Part shown: in pieces, positions 28,433 through 37,895 of the stretch | How positions within the stretch are numbered: position 1 is the first letter of the stretch | Layout of the letters: each line of letters starts with the position of its first letter | Source of the DNA: Paraburkholderia sejongensis | Lineage (GTDB): Bacteria > Pseudomonadota > Gammaproteobacteria > Burkholderiales > Burkholderiaceae | Direction: 5' to 3' | Length of the DNA: 64,000 nt | Assembly (NCBI RefSeq): GCF_020880815.1 | Contig: NZ_JAJITD010000009.1 | Coordinates: 248,001 to 312,000, forward strand | Position numbers and translations under genes: made by a program | Notes under the pieces: generated by a model | What the model was told of the DNA's origin: nothing | Seen by the model: the letters and a program-made list of their open reading frames with translations, nothing else | Databases searched by the model: none

Positions 28433-29149
28433 ATGAGCGAAACCAGCCCACGCCTTTTCATCGTGTCGCCGCATTTCGACGATGCCGTCTTCAGCTGCGG
28501 CGCCTTGCTCGCCGCGCACCCCGACGCCGCGGTCTGCACGGTGTTCGCCGCACCGCCCGAACACGCGATGCATACCGACTGGGACGAGCGCTCCGGCTTC
28601 GCGGACGCGCACGAGGCGATCCACCAACGCACGCTCGAAGACAATCTCGCGCTCGAAGTACTCGACGCGATTCCGCTGCGCATGCCGTTTCGCGACAGTC
28701 AGTACGCCGATTCGCCGTCGATCAGCCAGATGGCGGCCGCGCTCGAGGAGACGATCTACCGGAGCACCGCGAATACGCTGCTGATGCCGCTCGGCCTGCA
28801 TCACGACGACCACGCGCGGGTCTTCGAAGCGTGCTGCGAAATCCTGCCGCGGCTCACGCATCTGAACTGGTTCGGCTACGAGGAAGCGATTCACCGCCGC
28901 GCGCCGGGCGCGGTGCAGGCGCGCCTCGCCGATCTCGCGCAGCGCGGCATCGTCGCGACGCCGGCCACCCCGACCGCGAGCCATACGATCGACATGCAGC
29001 GCCGCGCGCAACTGAAGCGCGAGGCGGTCAATGCGTACGCGAGCCAGCTGCGCGCGTTCGGCGCCGGCAATTACGACGACGTGTTCGCGACCGAGCGCTA
29101 CTGGCAGTTGAGCGTCGGCCACCGCGGCGCGAAAAGTACCAGAAAGTAA
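28433..29149 (+). CDS. PIG-L / LmbE-family deacetylase
   Basis: 238 residues. SPHFDDAVFSCG carries the zinc ligands H14 and D17 with catalytic D16. HHDDHARVFE gives the third histidine in the family HxxDH motif. These enzymes remove acetyl groups from N-acetylglucosamine-type sugars joined to lipids, thiols or antibiotics. There is no signal peptide, so it is cytosolic. It may act on a sugar precursor, but neither neighbour (mocA, the small acidic protein) points to a substrate. Confidence 0.88.
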   Translation: MSETSPRLFIVSPHFDDAVFSCGALLAAHPDAAVCTVFAAPPEHAMHTDWDERSGFADAHEAIHQRTLEDNLALEVLDAIPLRMPFRDSQYADSPSISQMAAALEETIYRSTANTLLMPLGLHHDDHARVFEACCEILPRLTHLNWFGYEEAIHRRAPGAVQARLADLAQRGIVATPATPTASHTIDMQRRAQLKREAVNAYASQLRAFGAGNYDDVFATERYWQLSVGHRGAKSTRK

Positions 29150-29271
29150 CGAGCAGGAAGCGCGGCGAACGCCTACGCTTGAGACAAACAGCCGGCATGC
29201 GCGCTACGCGCCGGCACACCGGGGGGCTGGCCCGCCCCGGACCCGCGCATTTCCAACGCACAGGTGACGCA

Positions 29272-29424
29272 ATGAGCTACGACATGCACACCACCCCGAT
29301 TCCCGATCCGAACGCCGACCCGAACCGCGACCCGGAAGCCGATCCGCTCGTGCCGCCGTCGCCGGGTCATCACGTCGAGGAACCGCAGCGGCCCGACGGG
29401 CCGCCTGACAAGGACCCGGTGTAA
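29272..29424 (+). CDS. Small Pro/Asp-rich protein
   Basis: 50 residues from the ATG at 29272 with AGGTG upstream. The sequence is almost all Pro, Asp, Glu, Asn and His, with a DPNADPNRDPEADP repeat, and is probably disordered. It is the end of a longer frame that overlaps the PIG-L gene in another phase; the ribosome site and the abrupt change of composition support this short version. Function unknown. Confidence 0.6.
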   Translation: MSYDMHTTPIPDPNADPNRDPEADPLVPPSPGHHVEEPQRPDGPPDKDPV

Positions 29425-29495
29425 GCGGAAGTGAAGATGACGGGTAGCGCCTGAAAAGACGACGACGGCGCGGCGCAAGCCGCGCCGTGCGCCCT

Positions 29496-30563
29496 TCAGC
29501 GCATCAGTTCGCTGAAGCCATCGAGCAGCCGTTCGATATCGGCCGCATGGATATTGCCCATCGTCGAGATGCGGAACAGCTCCGCCGACAAACCGCCCTG
29601 CCCCGCGTAGATCACGAAGCCGCGCGCCTTCAGCGCGTCGTGCAGTTGCGGATAGCCGATGCCGTCCGGCAAGCGGTACGCGCGCAGCACCACCGACGAC
29701 TGCTCCGCCGGCAACACGCTGGCCATCCCGCGCGCGGCGAGACCGGCGCGCACCTGTTCGGCGAGCGCCGCATAGCGCGCGTGACGCGCGTGCCAGCCGC
29801 CTTCGTCGGCGAGTTCGCGCAGCGCTTCGACGAGCGCGTAATACGCATGCACCGACGGCGTGAACGGCGTATTGCGCTGATCCTGCAAGCGCGCGAGGCG
29901 GCCCAGATCGAGGTAGTACGTGCGGCTCGCCGCGCGCGCGAGCGCCGCGCGCCGCACGATCACGAACGACGCGCCCGGCACCCCGTGCAGGCATTTATTG
30001 GCGGTCGCGGCGACCGCGTCGAGCGACGCGTCGGCGAAATCGATCGCCTCGGCGCCGAAGCTGCTAACGCCGTCCACCAGCAGACGCAGCCCGCGCGCGC
30101 GGCAGATCGCACCGAGCGCGGCGATGTCGTTCAGGCGCCCGGTGGTGGTCTCGTGATGGATCACCGCGACGTGCGTGAACGACTTGTCCGCGTCGAGACG
30201 CGCGGCGATCTGCGCGAGATCGGGCGCGTCCATCCAGCCATGCTTCAGCGTCTCATGCGCAATCCCGTATTGCGTCGCGATCTGCGCGATCCGTTCGCCG
30301 TACACGCCGTTCTCGACTACCAACAGCTTGCCGTTTTGCGGCACCAGCGCGGCCGTCATGCTTTCGACGGCCGCCGTGCCGGAGCCGGTCATCAGGACAG
30401 CTTGCCATTGCTGCGGATCGAGTCCATAGACCTCGACCAGACGCGTGCGCGCCTCTTCCTGCAGATCGAAAAACTCGCTTTCGCGATGGCACAGGTCGGT
30501 CTGCAACAGGCTGTTGCGGACGCGTTCGGTCAGCGTCACCGGACCGGGATTGAGCAGCAGCAT
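29496..30563 (-). CDS. phnW: 2-aminoethylphosphonate--pyruvate transaminase
   Basis: 355 residues. A class V pyridoxal-phosphate aminotransferase: NPGPVTLTERVRNSLL at the N-terminus, DLCHRESEF, MTGSGTAAVESM, LLVDGVSSFGAE, and the cofactor lysine K190 in ATANKCLHGVPG. It interconverts 2-aminoethylphosphonate and phosphonoacetaldehyde. Its position as the last gene of aepX-aepY-phnW, 31 bases after aepY, implies the biosynthetic direction here (often called AepZ). No phnX phosphonatase or phn uptake genes are present, which argues against catabolism. Confidence 0.93.
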   Translation of the reverse strand: MLLLNPGPVTLTERVRNSLLQTDLCHRESEFFDLQEEARTRLVEVYGLDPQQWQAVLMTGSGTAAVESMTAALVPQNGKLLVVENGVYGERIAQIATQYGIAHETLKHGWMDAPDLAQIAARLDADKSFTHVAVIHHETTTGRLNDIAALGAICRARGLRLLVDGVSSFGAEAIDFADASLDAVAATANKCLHGVPGASFVIVRRAALARAASRTYYLDLGRLARLQDQRNTPFTPSVHAYYALVEALRELADEGGWHARHARYAALAEQVRAGLAARGMASVLPAEQSSVVLRAYRLPDGIGYPQLHDALKARGFVIYAGQGGLSAELFRISTMGNIHAADIERLLDGFSELMR

Positions 30564-30594
30564 CGGCGTTCCTTGCTTGAGCGTGAGCGTGGTT

Positions 30595-31758
30595 TCAGTG
30601 CGCGCCGATGTGGCGCATCAGGCGCGTCTTCACATCGGGCGGCGTGATGGTCGGGCGCGGCAGGCCGTCCGGCGTGCCGCGGCGGATCGTCAGGCTGACG
30701 AAACGCGGGCCGGCGAGCGGCGCGGCTTCGAACAGCTCGTCGAGCACGGCCGGGGCGTCGCTTTCCACCGCCGACGCATAGCCGCACGCGGCCGCGACGC
30801 CCGCGAACGACACCTGCGACGACACCGTCGCCTGGCCGCCGGTCGAGTCATGCGCGCCGTTGTCGAGCAACACGTGCGTGAGATTGGCGGGACCGTACGC
30901 GCCGAGCGTCGCGAACACGCCCATGCGCATCAGCGCCGCGCCGTCGCCGTCGAGCGCGACCACCCGCAGGTCGGGACGCGACAGCGCGAGGCCGAGCGCA
31001 AACGGCGTCACGCAGCCCATCGAGCCGACCATGTACAGCTGGTTCGCGCGGTCGTCGATTGCATAGAGCTCGCGCCCGCAAAAGCCGGTCGACGCGAGCA
31101 CCACGGTCGAGTCGAGCGGCGTGTGCGCGATCACCTTTTGCAGCGCGTCGTGACGCGTCGCCAGTTCGTTCGCTTCGACCGCGCGGAACTGCGCGCGCGC
31201 CGCGACCGGGGTCTTGCGCGCCGGCGCGGCGGCGTCCTTCAGCTCGTACGGCGCAACGCTGCCCTTCTGCATGACCAGCGCGTACGGACGGCCGGTGGCG
31301 TCCATATGCGCGGTCGCGCGCTCGAGCGCCGGGCCGATCTGGTCCGCTTCGGTCGGGAACGTCTCCCACGGAATTTCCATCGTGTCGAGCATCGCCGGCG
31401 TGATCGGGCCCATCAGCGCATGCTGCGGCTCGTCCGGCACGCCGGGCTGGCCGCGCCACGTGACGATCAGCAGTTGCGGCAGACGGAAGGTCCACGTCAA
31501 CGAAGTGAGCGGGCTCACCGCGTTGCCGAGCCCCGAGTTCTGCATCATCGTGATGCCGCGCCGGCCGTTCTGCGCGCCCAGCGCGACGCCGGCGATCAGC
31601 GCGACCGCATCGCCCTCGTTGGCCGCCGACACGTAGTGCAGCGAGTCGTCCTGCAGCACGTAGTTGATGAACGGTGTCAGATACGAGCACGGCACGCCCG
31701 CGTACCAGTCGAAACCGCGCTCGCGCGCCGCCTCGACGAACTGCGCGGCTTCGATCAT
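30595..31758 (-). CDS. aepY: Phosphonopyruvate decarboxylase
   Basis: 387 residues. A thiamine-diphosphate enzyme with the N-terminal pyrimidine-binding domain (GVPCSYLTPFINYVL, SAANEGDAVALIAG with the catalytic Glu) and the C-terminal diphosphate domain (ALDGDGAALMRMGVFATLG with the later LDNGAHDSTGGQ). It turns phosphonopyruvate into phosphonoacetaldehyde, the irreversible step that pulls the unfavourable mutase reaction forward. Its start overlaps the aepX stop by four bases (ATGA), so the two are translationally coupled. Confidence 0.94.
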   Translation of the reverse strand: MIEAAQFVEAARERGFDWYAGVPCSYLTPFINYVLQDDSLHYVSAANEGDAVALIAGVALGAQNGRRGITMMQNSGLGNAVSPLTSLTWTFRLPQLLIVTWRGQPGVPDEPQHALMGPITPAMLDTMEIPWETFPTEADQIGPALERATAHMDATGRPYALVMQKGSVAPYELKDAAAPARKTPVAARAQFRAVEANELATRHDALQKVIAHTPLDSTVVLASTGFCGRELYAIDDRANQLYMVGSMGCVTPFALGLALSRPDLRVVALDGDGAALMRMGVFATLGAYGPANLTHVLLDNGAHDSTGGQATVSSQVSFAGVAAACGYASAVESDAPAVLDELFEAAPLAGPRFVSLTIRRGTPDGLPRPTITPPDVKTRLMRHIGAH

Positions 31759-33479
31759 TGCGCGCCTCCGTGGGCGGCATCGCGAGCCTCGCCGACCGCG
31801 CTCGCGAACGGTGCCTGCGCATGCGCGAAGTCGCCCGCGCGGCGGAAGTCGTCGAGATCGTTGACGCCGCGCCAGTGGCCGTGCACGTATTGCACTTCGA
31901 TCGACTCGCCCGCTTCGACCAGCGCGTTCAGCAGCGCCGGCATGTCGAGCGACGCGAAATCGGCGCGCTTTTGCAGCTCGCTCATCACCGCCTGCAAGCG
32001 CTCACGGCCCGCGCCGCGCACGTTCAGCAGACCCATCCAGCGGCCGTGCGGCGCCTGCCCGCCGACTGCCGCGCCGGCCTGCTGCTGGCCGCTCGCGACG
32101 TGGCGCAGCACGACCTTGGCGCCGAACAGACCGCGATCGTCGGCCGCCGAGCACCATGCGAAGTCGCGCACGCTGGCGTTTTCCGTATCGGTCAGCGACG
32201 AATCGACGACCACGCTGAAGTCCGCTTCGCTCTCGACCAGATCGCGCAGGATATAGCTGCGGAACAGCAGATCGCCGTACGAGATCACGGTGTCGCCGTT
32301 CAGCTTGTCCAATGCGCACGCGAGCGACGCGAGTTCGCCGGTCTGCGCATGCTGTTCATTGACGACGAGGCGGATGCCGGCGGTGTCGATCGCATCGGCG
32401 CGATAACCGCCGACCACGGTGATGTCGTTGAGGTTCTGCTTCTTGAACGCATCGACGAGCCAGCGCAGCAGCGGCTTGCCGGCGATCGGCAGCATCACCT
32501 TCGGACGGTCTTCGGTGACCGCTTCGAGGCCCTTGCCGCGGCTCGCGGCGAGCACCACCGCGGAACCCGCGGCGCGGCCGCCCGACAGATAGCGGTCTTC
32601 GGCTTCCGAATATTCGTCGGCATCCTGCAGACGGAAAATTTCGTTGACCGCCGCGATGCTGTCTTCGACGTTGACCAGCGTTTCGCTCGCGTGGATTTCT
32701 TTCGCGACCGCCTGCATCGCCGAGGTCGCCGCGCGGATCAGATGGTTCGCCCAGATCACGGTGCTGATGCCCGCTTCGCGGAACACTTCGGTCGGCGTGC
32801 TGTAGTACTTGGTCGGCACGATCACGAGCGGGCCGCGGCCGGCCCATTCGCGCGCGAATTCGAGAATTTCGTCGGGGCGCGACAGCTTGCTGTGAATCAG
32901 GATCGCATCGGCGCCGGCCTGGCGATACGCTTCCGCGCGGCGCAGCGCTTCGTCCATGCCCCAGCCGGCGATCAGCGCCTCGACGCGCGCGACGATCGAG
33001 AAATTCTCGTCGGTCTGCGAATCCTTGCCGGCCTTGATCTTGCCGCAGAACTCGTCGATATCGGCGAGCGGCTGCGCTTCGCCGTTGATGAAGCTGTTGG
33101 TCTTCGGAAACTGCTTGTCTTCGATACACACGCCGGCGATGCCGCGCTGTTCGAGCTTGCGCACCAGCCGGCGCACGTTGTTGAAGTTGCCGTAGCCGGT
33201 GTCGCCGTCGAGCAGGATAGGCAGATCGCTCGCGTCGGCCATGAACTCGAGCGTGTCGACCACTTGGGTCCAGCTCGCCTCGTTGTTGTCGCGCACGCCG
33301 AACTGCGCGGAGATCGCGAGGCCCGAGCCCCAGATCGCCTTGAAGCCGGCTTCGCGCACGATCCGCGCGGACAGGCCGTTATGGGCCTCCATCATGAATT
33401 CGAGTTCGTTGCTGACGAGCATCTGGCGCAGACGTGCGCTGCGGGACGTGGAAACAAAGGCGGGTTCGCGTGCGTTCAT
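31755..33479 (-). CDS. aepX: Phosphoenolpyruvate mutase fused to a nucleotidyltransferase domain
   Basis: 574 residues. Residues about 15-295 are the mutase: LLDGDTGYGNFNN and the signature EDKQFPKTNS (residues 120-129), the EDKx5NS lid motif of true phosphoenolpyruvate mutases. From about residue 312 an NTP-transferase domain starts (SAVVLAASRGKGLEAVTEDR, then PKVMLP), like PntC-type CMP-aminoethylphosphonate transferases, with YGDLLF as the metal site. The usual second Gly of the nucleotide loop is Ser here (AASRGKG). The fusion would both start the pathway and activate its end product for transfer to a glycan or lipid. AGGAG lies eleven bases before the ATG. Confidence 0.93.
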   Translation of the reverse strand: MNAREPAFVSTSRSARLRQMLVSNELEFMMEAHNGLSARIVREAGFKAIWGSGLAISAQFGVRDNNEASWTQVVDTLEFMADASDLPILLDGDTGYGNFNNVRRLVRKLEQRGIAGVCIEDKQFPKTNSFINGEAQPLADIDEFCGKIKAGKDSQTDENFSIVARVEALIAGWGMDEALRRAEAYRQAGADAILIHSKLSRPDEILEFAREWAGRGPLVIVPTKYYSTPTEVFREAGISTVIWANHLIRAATSAMQAVAKEIHASETLVNVEDSIAAVNEIFRLQDADEYSEAEDRYLSGGRAAGSAVVLAASRGKGLEAVTEDRPKVMLPIAGKPLLRWLVDAFKKQNLNDITVVGGYRADAIDTAGIRLVVNEQHAQTGELASLACALDKLNGDTVISYGDLLFRSYILRDLVESEADFSVVVDSSLTDTENASVRDFAWCSAADDRGLFGAKVVLRHVASGQQQAGAAVGGQAPHGRWMGLLNVRGAGRERLQAVMSELQKRADFASLDMPALLNALVEAGESIEVQYVHGHWRGVNDLDDFRRAGDFAHAQAPFASAVGEARDAAHGGAQ

Positions 33480-33973
33480 TTTTTTCGCTACTCCTGGTGG
33501 CGGGCTTATTGACGTTGTTCTCTGCCCGGCTGCGACTGGAAAAGGGCGACTATAACGGAATTTTTTATGACAGGCGGTTTAAACGGGCGATGTGTTTTTC
33601 GAGTTGCGGTTAAGTGGAAAAATGTGTCGTTTTGAGCTCACCTCCTTGCCCCGTGCCGCCGCGCGGGCGCCAATTCCAGCCGGATTTCGCGCGCTTATAT
33701 AAACGGGGTTTTTTATTTACCGGCTGCGCGTCGAATTGGCCGCTTAATCGATGAATATCCGCTTATACGATTTCATTGAAAATCGCGTCGGGATTGACGG
33801 CGCTTTTCACCGCCTCGAATCCCGATAAACCGCTGATTAATCAGACGAATAGCCGCGTAAAAACAGCGGGTTTCCCCTGTCTGCGCGAGGCGCCCCGCGC
33901 GCCGTAAACACAGCAAGCGGCAACCCGCCCGCCAATCCAACGGACCCAAGCGGCTAACAGCCCCTCTCTCGCT
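33480..33973. other. Intergenic region between divergent aepX and chemoreceptor genes
   Basis: About 490 bases, AT-richer than the neighbours. It should hold both promoters. Related pieces CCGCTTAATCGATGAAT and CCGCTTATACGATTTCATT lie side by side near 33741-33777. A CCCGATAA at about 33820 resembles the -10 of sigma-28 promoters but lacks a matching TAAA upstream. A long minus-strand frame that covers this area continues antisense through the chemoreceptor and is not a gene. Confidence 0.4.
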
Positions 33974-35515
33974 ATGACTCTGAACCGAAAACTGGCCTCG
34001 ATGATCGCCGTGCTGTGGGTCGGTCTGATCCTGATCGGCGGCTTCGGCGCGTGGCAGCATCGCACCGCGATGATTGCCGACCGGCGCGATCAGTTGCGCT
34101 CGCTGATCGACCAGGCGAACCACGTGGTCGGCCGTTATTACGCGCTCGCGCAGCAGCACGCGCTGTCCGAGGACGACGCGAAAAAACAGGCGCTCGCGAC
34201 GCTCGCCGCGATGCGCTACGGCAGCGACGGCTACATCTCGATCAACGATTCGCAGCCGGTCATGCTGATGCATCCGTTCAAGACCGAGATGATCGGCAAG
34301 AACCTCGCGCAGTTCGCCGACCCGGCCGGCAACCATCTGTTCGTCGACATCGTGCGCGCGGGCAATCGCGACGGCGGCGGCTTCGTCGATTATCTGTGGG
34401 CCAAGCCGGGCAGCGAGCAGCCGGTGCCGAAAACCAGCTACTCGATGCGCTTCGCGCCGTGGGACTGGTACCTCGTGACCGGCATGTATATGGACGACGT
34501 GCAGAGCGCGTTCTATCGCACGCTGCTGCGCTGGCTCGCGATCACGGCGGTGCTCGGCGGCCTCGCCACTTGCGTGATGCTGCTGGTGCTGCGTAGCGTC
34601 CGCCGCTCGCTCGGCGGCGAACTCGAAGCGGCGGTCGCCCACGCGCGGCTGATGGCGCAAGGCAATCTCGCCACGCCGGTGCCCATCGACCCGCGCGACC
34701 AGAGCAGTCTGCTGCATGCGCTGCGCACGATGCAGGCGGGGCTCGTGGAGACGGTTTCGCGGGTCCGTCAGGGCACCGAGAACATCAACGTCGGCGCGAG
34801 CGAAATCGCCGCCGGCAACACCGACCTGTCGCAACGCACCGAGGAGCAGGCGGCCGCGCTCGTGCAGACCGCTTCGAGCATGGACCAGATGACCGTCAAC
34901 GTGAAGCAGAACGCCGACAGCGCGCTGCAGGCCGCGCGGCTCGCGAGCGACGCGGCCAACGTCGCGACGCGCGGCAGCCGGGTCGTCGACGACGTGGTCC
35001 GCACGATGGGCGAGATCACCGCGAGCTCGCGCCAGATCGGCGACATCATCGGCGTGATCGACGGCATCGCGTTTCAGACCAACATTCTCGCGCTGAACGC
35101 GGCGGTCGAAGCGGCGCGCGCCGGCGAACAGGGCCGCGGCTTCGCGGTGGTCGCGAGCGAGGTGCGCAGCCTCGCGCAGCGCTCCGCGACCGCGGCCAAG
35201 GAGATCAAGGCGCTGATCGAAACCTCGACCGATACCGTCGAAACCGGCGCGTCGCTGGTCGCCAACGCGGGCGCGACGATGGGCGAGATCGTGCAGTCGG
35301 TCAAGCGCGTGAACGGGATTCTCGAAGAAATCAGCCATGCGTCGCGCGAACAGAGCGCGGGGATCGAGCAGGTCAATCGCGCGGTCGGCGAAATGGATCA
35401 GGTCACGCAGCAAAATGCGGCGCTCGTCGAGCAGGCGGCGGCCGCCGCGCATTCGCTGAAGGACCAGGTCGGGGTGCTGCGCGACGCGATCGGCAGTTTC
35501 GCGTTGCCGGCGTAA
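33974..35515 (+). CDS. Methyl-accepting chemotaxis protein with Cache-type sensor
   Basis: 513 residues. Membrane helix at about 8-28, periplasmic domain 30-185 with a single-Cache pattern (YGSDGYISINDSQPVMLMHP and WDWYLVTGMYMDDV), second helix at about 190-210, HAMP 212-265, then the signalling domain with the hairpin tip (IGVIDGIAFQTNILALNAAVEAARAG split across the turn, GRGFAVVASEVRSLAQRSA). Methylation helices are Glu/Gln-rich. The Cache type often senses small organic acids. The C-terminus has no NWETF-like CheR tether. The ATG lacks a strong ribosome site; the family N-terminus supports it. Confidence 0.93.
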   Translation: MTLNRKLASMIAVLWVGLILIGGFGAWQHRTAMIADRRDQLRSLIDQANHVVGRYYALAQQHALSEDDAKKQALATLAAMRYGSDGYISINDSQPVMLMHPFKTEMIGKNLAQFADPAGNHLFVDIVRAGNRDGGGFVDYLWAKPGSEQPVPKTSYSMRFAPWDWYLVTGMYMDDVQSAFYRTLLRWLAITAVLGGLATCVMLLVLRSVRRSLGGELEAAVAHARLMAQGNLATPVPIDPRDQSSLLHALRTMQAGLVETVSRVRQGTENINVGASEIAAGNTDLSQRTEEQAAALVQTASSMDQMTVNVKQNADSALQAARLASDAANVATRGSRVVDDVVRTMGEITASSRQIGDIIGVIDGIAFQTNILALNAAVEAARAGEQGRGFAVVASEVRSLAQRSATAAKEIKALIETSTDTVETGASLVANAGATMGEIVQSVKRVNGILEEISHASREQSAGIEQVNRAVGEMDQVTQQNAALVEQAAAAAHSLKDQVGVLRDAIGSFALPA

Positions 35516-35548
35516 GCCGGTCCGGTCGGCGGGCGCGCAATAAAAGAA

Positions 35549-35572
35549 GGCGCTCCACAGGCGGGGAGCGCC
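35549..35572 (+). terminator. Hairpin after the chemoreceptor gene
   Basis: GGCGCTCC, an eight-base loop, GGAGCGCC, 34 bases past the stop. There is little T-run, so it may serve mainly to stabilise the 3' end. Confidence 0.55.
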
Positions 35573-35618
35573 CCTTCAACACGCCGCGTCGGAGTCGACG
35601 CATCAATCGGACGAGTCA

Positions 35619-35652
35619 GCCGCGCGGATTTTGCAGATCCGCGCGGCTTTTT
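35619..35652 (+). terminator. Intrinsic terminator
   Basis: GCCGCGCGGAT, a seven-base loop, ATCCGCGCGGC, then TTTTT. A perfect 11-pair stem. It closes the chemoreceptor transcript. Confidence 0.92.
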
Positions 35653-35900
35653 CTTTGGCCGTCGTTTTTGGCGCTCGCACCGCGTGGCCGCGTGCCACGT
35701 CGAGAAGCTTTCGCGATCCTCGCATTTGCATTACGTTTTATTTACAATCAGCCAGCCAATAGCCGTTGTCCGATTGCCTGCCGGCTCGCTGCCCTCCACC
35801 GGCGCGCAATCGGCAACGGCCATGCGCCAATGCCGCCCCGCCCTCGCCGGCGCGGCGGCTTCGTTCAATCGAGAGGTCCACCCGTCCGCCCGCCGCGCTC

Positions 35901-37637
35901 ATGATCCGCCAGAAAAAACCGCCGTCGCACGATCCATATGCCGCCGCGAAGAACCCGCTGCTCAGCGCGCGCCTGCCCGCATGGCGCTCGAAGTTCGTCA
36001 TCCTGATCGTGTTCGCCGCGTTCGCGGCGCTCGCCGTCCGCGCGTTCTGGGTGCAGATCGTCAATCAGGACTTCTATGTCGATCAGGGGCAAAAACGCTA
36101 TCAGCGCGTGCTCGAACTCGACGCGATGCGCGGGAGAATCGTCGACCGTCACGGCTCGATGCTCGCGGTCAGTCTCGCCACCTACGAAATCTGGGCGACC
36201 CCGAAGCTGGTCGAAGACAGCGCGATCGCACCGCTCGCGAAACTGCTCGATCTGCCGGCCGCGGAACTGCGCCGGCGCCTGAGCGGCGAGCGCAGCTTCG
36301 TGCTGCTCAAGCGCCAGGTCGACGCCGATACCGCCGCGCAGCTGACGCGCCTGGGCCTCGCCGGCATCACGCAGATCGCCGACTCGAAGCGCTTTTATCC
36401 CGAAGGCGAGTCGGCCGCGCACGTGGTCGGCTTCACCGACATCGAGGACAACGGCCAGGAAGGGATCGAGCTGGCCGCGAACGAGCAGTTGCTGGGTACG
36501 CCGGGCCAGCGCGAAGTGATCCGCGACCGGCTCGGCCGGGTGGTATCGGAGACGCGCCCGCTGGTGCCCGCGCGCAACGGCGCGACGATCCAGCTGACGA
36601 TCGACCGGCGCATCCAGCAGCTCGCCTATGCGCAGCTGAAGGCCGCCATCGCGCAGCATCGCGCGGAAGCCGGCAGCGTGGTCGTGCTCGATGCGCGCAA
36701 CGGCGAGATTCTCGCGCTCGCCAATTACCCGAGTTTCGATCCGAACGACCGCGCGGGTCTGACCGGCCGGCAGTTGCGCAATCGCGCGGTCATCGATACG
36801 TTCGAGCCCGGTTCGACGATCAAGCCGCTGGTCGTCGCGCTGTCGATGGACGAAGGCAAGGTGCGGCCGCAAAGCATCATCGATACCGCGCCCGGCTGGT
36901 ACAAGATCGGCCCGGCGGTGATTCACGACACGTCGAATCACGGCGCGATGACGGTCGCCGAGGCGGTGCAGAAGTCGAGCAACATCGCGCTCGCGAAGCT
37001 CGCGCTGAACCTGCCGGCCAAGACGATCTGGACCAAGTATCAGCAGTACGGGCTCGGCACCAAACCCGAGCTGACGTTCCCGGGTGTGGCGGCCGGCAAG
37101 GTGCGGCCATTCAAACGCTGGCGCCCGATCGAACAGGCGACGATGGCCTACGGCTACGGGCTGTCGGTCTCGCTGCTGCAGATCGCCCAGGTCTACACCG
37201 CGTATGCGGGCGACGGCACGATGCAGCGCGTAAGCCTGCTGCGCGAGCCGCTCGACGCGGACGCGGGCGACTCGTTCGGCGCGCACGGCGAGCAGGTCAC
37301 GACGCCGGCCACCGCGCGCGCGATCCGCAACATGCTGGAAACGGCCACCGGCGCGGGGGGCACCGGGCGCGCGGCGACCGTGGAAGGCTACCGGGTCGGC
37401 GGCAAGACCGGCACCGCGCGCAAGCAGATCGGCGCGAGCTACGCGAAGAACCGCTATCGGGCGCTGTTCGTCGGCATGGCGCCGATGAGCGATCCGCGCC
37501 TGATCGTCGCCGTGATGATCGACGACCCGGCCGGCAAGGCGTTTTATGGCGGCACGGTCGCGGGGCCGGTGTTCAGCGGCGTGATGGGCGGCTCGTTGCA
37601 GTTATTGGGCGTGTTGCCGGACGCGCCGGGCGTGTGA
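35901..37637 (+). CDS. Class B penicillin-binding protein, FtsI-like paralogue
   Basis: 578 residues from the ATG at 35901. One membrane helix at about 32-50, the pedestal domain with RGRIVDRHGSMLAVSL, then the transpeptidase domain with S305-T-I-K308 (FEPGSTIKPL), SSN and KTGT. It cross-links septal peptidoglycan peptides. Length and motif order match FtsI/PBP3. Its surroundings are not the division cluster (no mraZ, mraW, ftsL or murE), so it is most likely a second FtsI copy with a specialised or stress role rather than the essential one. Confidence 0.92.
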   Translation: MIRQKKPPSHDPYAAAKNPLLSARLPAWRSKFVILIVFAAFAALAVRAFWVQIVNQDFYVDQGQKRYQRVLELDAMRGRIVDRHGSMLAVSLATYEIWATPKLVEDSAIAPLAKLLDLPAAELRRRLSGERSFVLLKRQVDADTAAQLTRLGLAGITQIADSKRFYPEGESAAHVVGFTDIEDNGQEGIELAANEQLLGTPGQREVIRDRLGRVVSETRPLVPARNGATIQLTIDRRIQQLAYAQLKAAIAQHRAEAGSVVVLDARNGEILALANYPSFDPNDRAGLTGRQLRNRAVIDTFEPGSTIKPLVVALSMDEGKVRPQSIIDTAPGWYKIGPAVIHDTSNHGAMTVAEAVQKSSNIALAKLALNLPAKTIWTKYQQYGLGTKPELTFPGVAAGKVRPFKRWRPIEQATMAYGYGLSVSLLQIAQVYTAYAGDGTMQRVSLLREPLDADAGDSFGAHGEQVTTPATARAIRNMLETATGAGGTGRAATVEGYRVGGKTGTARKQIGASYAKNRYRALFVGMAPMSDPRLIVAVMIDDPAGKAFYGGTVAGPVFSGVMGGSLQLLGVLPDAPGV

Positions 37638-37895
37638 AAACCACGAATCGGGTCCACGGTTTTCCGTAGCGCCGAGCCCTCCCCTAACACGTCCGCTTGC
37701 ATTCGCTTGCACTCGCTTACACGCATTGACATTGGTTTGGGCAATCATGACGGCTCTTAAGTTTGGCTTAATTGTTCCCTGCAACTATGTCGCTCATCCC
37801 CTGTTGAGCCGCCAGAACATCGGCGGCGTTTTTTCTGGGGGATGCCAAAAAATGCGCCGGAAACTGTTCGTGCCCAAAAAAGACGGAGGTAAATC

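Noticed and set aside
33795..33830. Possible sigma-28 promoter (CCCGATAA) before the chemoreceptor
   Set aside because: No TAAA-like -35 at the right distance; only the -10 half matches.
33773..35452. 559-residue minus-strand frame opposite the chemoreceptor
   Set aside because: Antisense to a clear methyl-accepting protein; composition is Arg/Ala/His-rich, as expected from the opposite strand of a high-GC gene.
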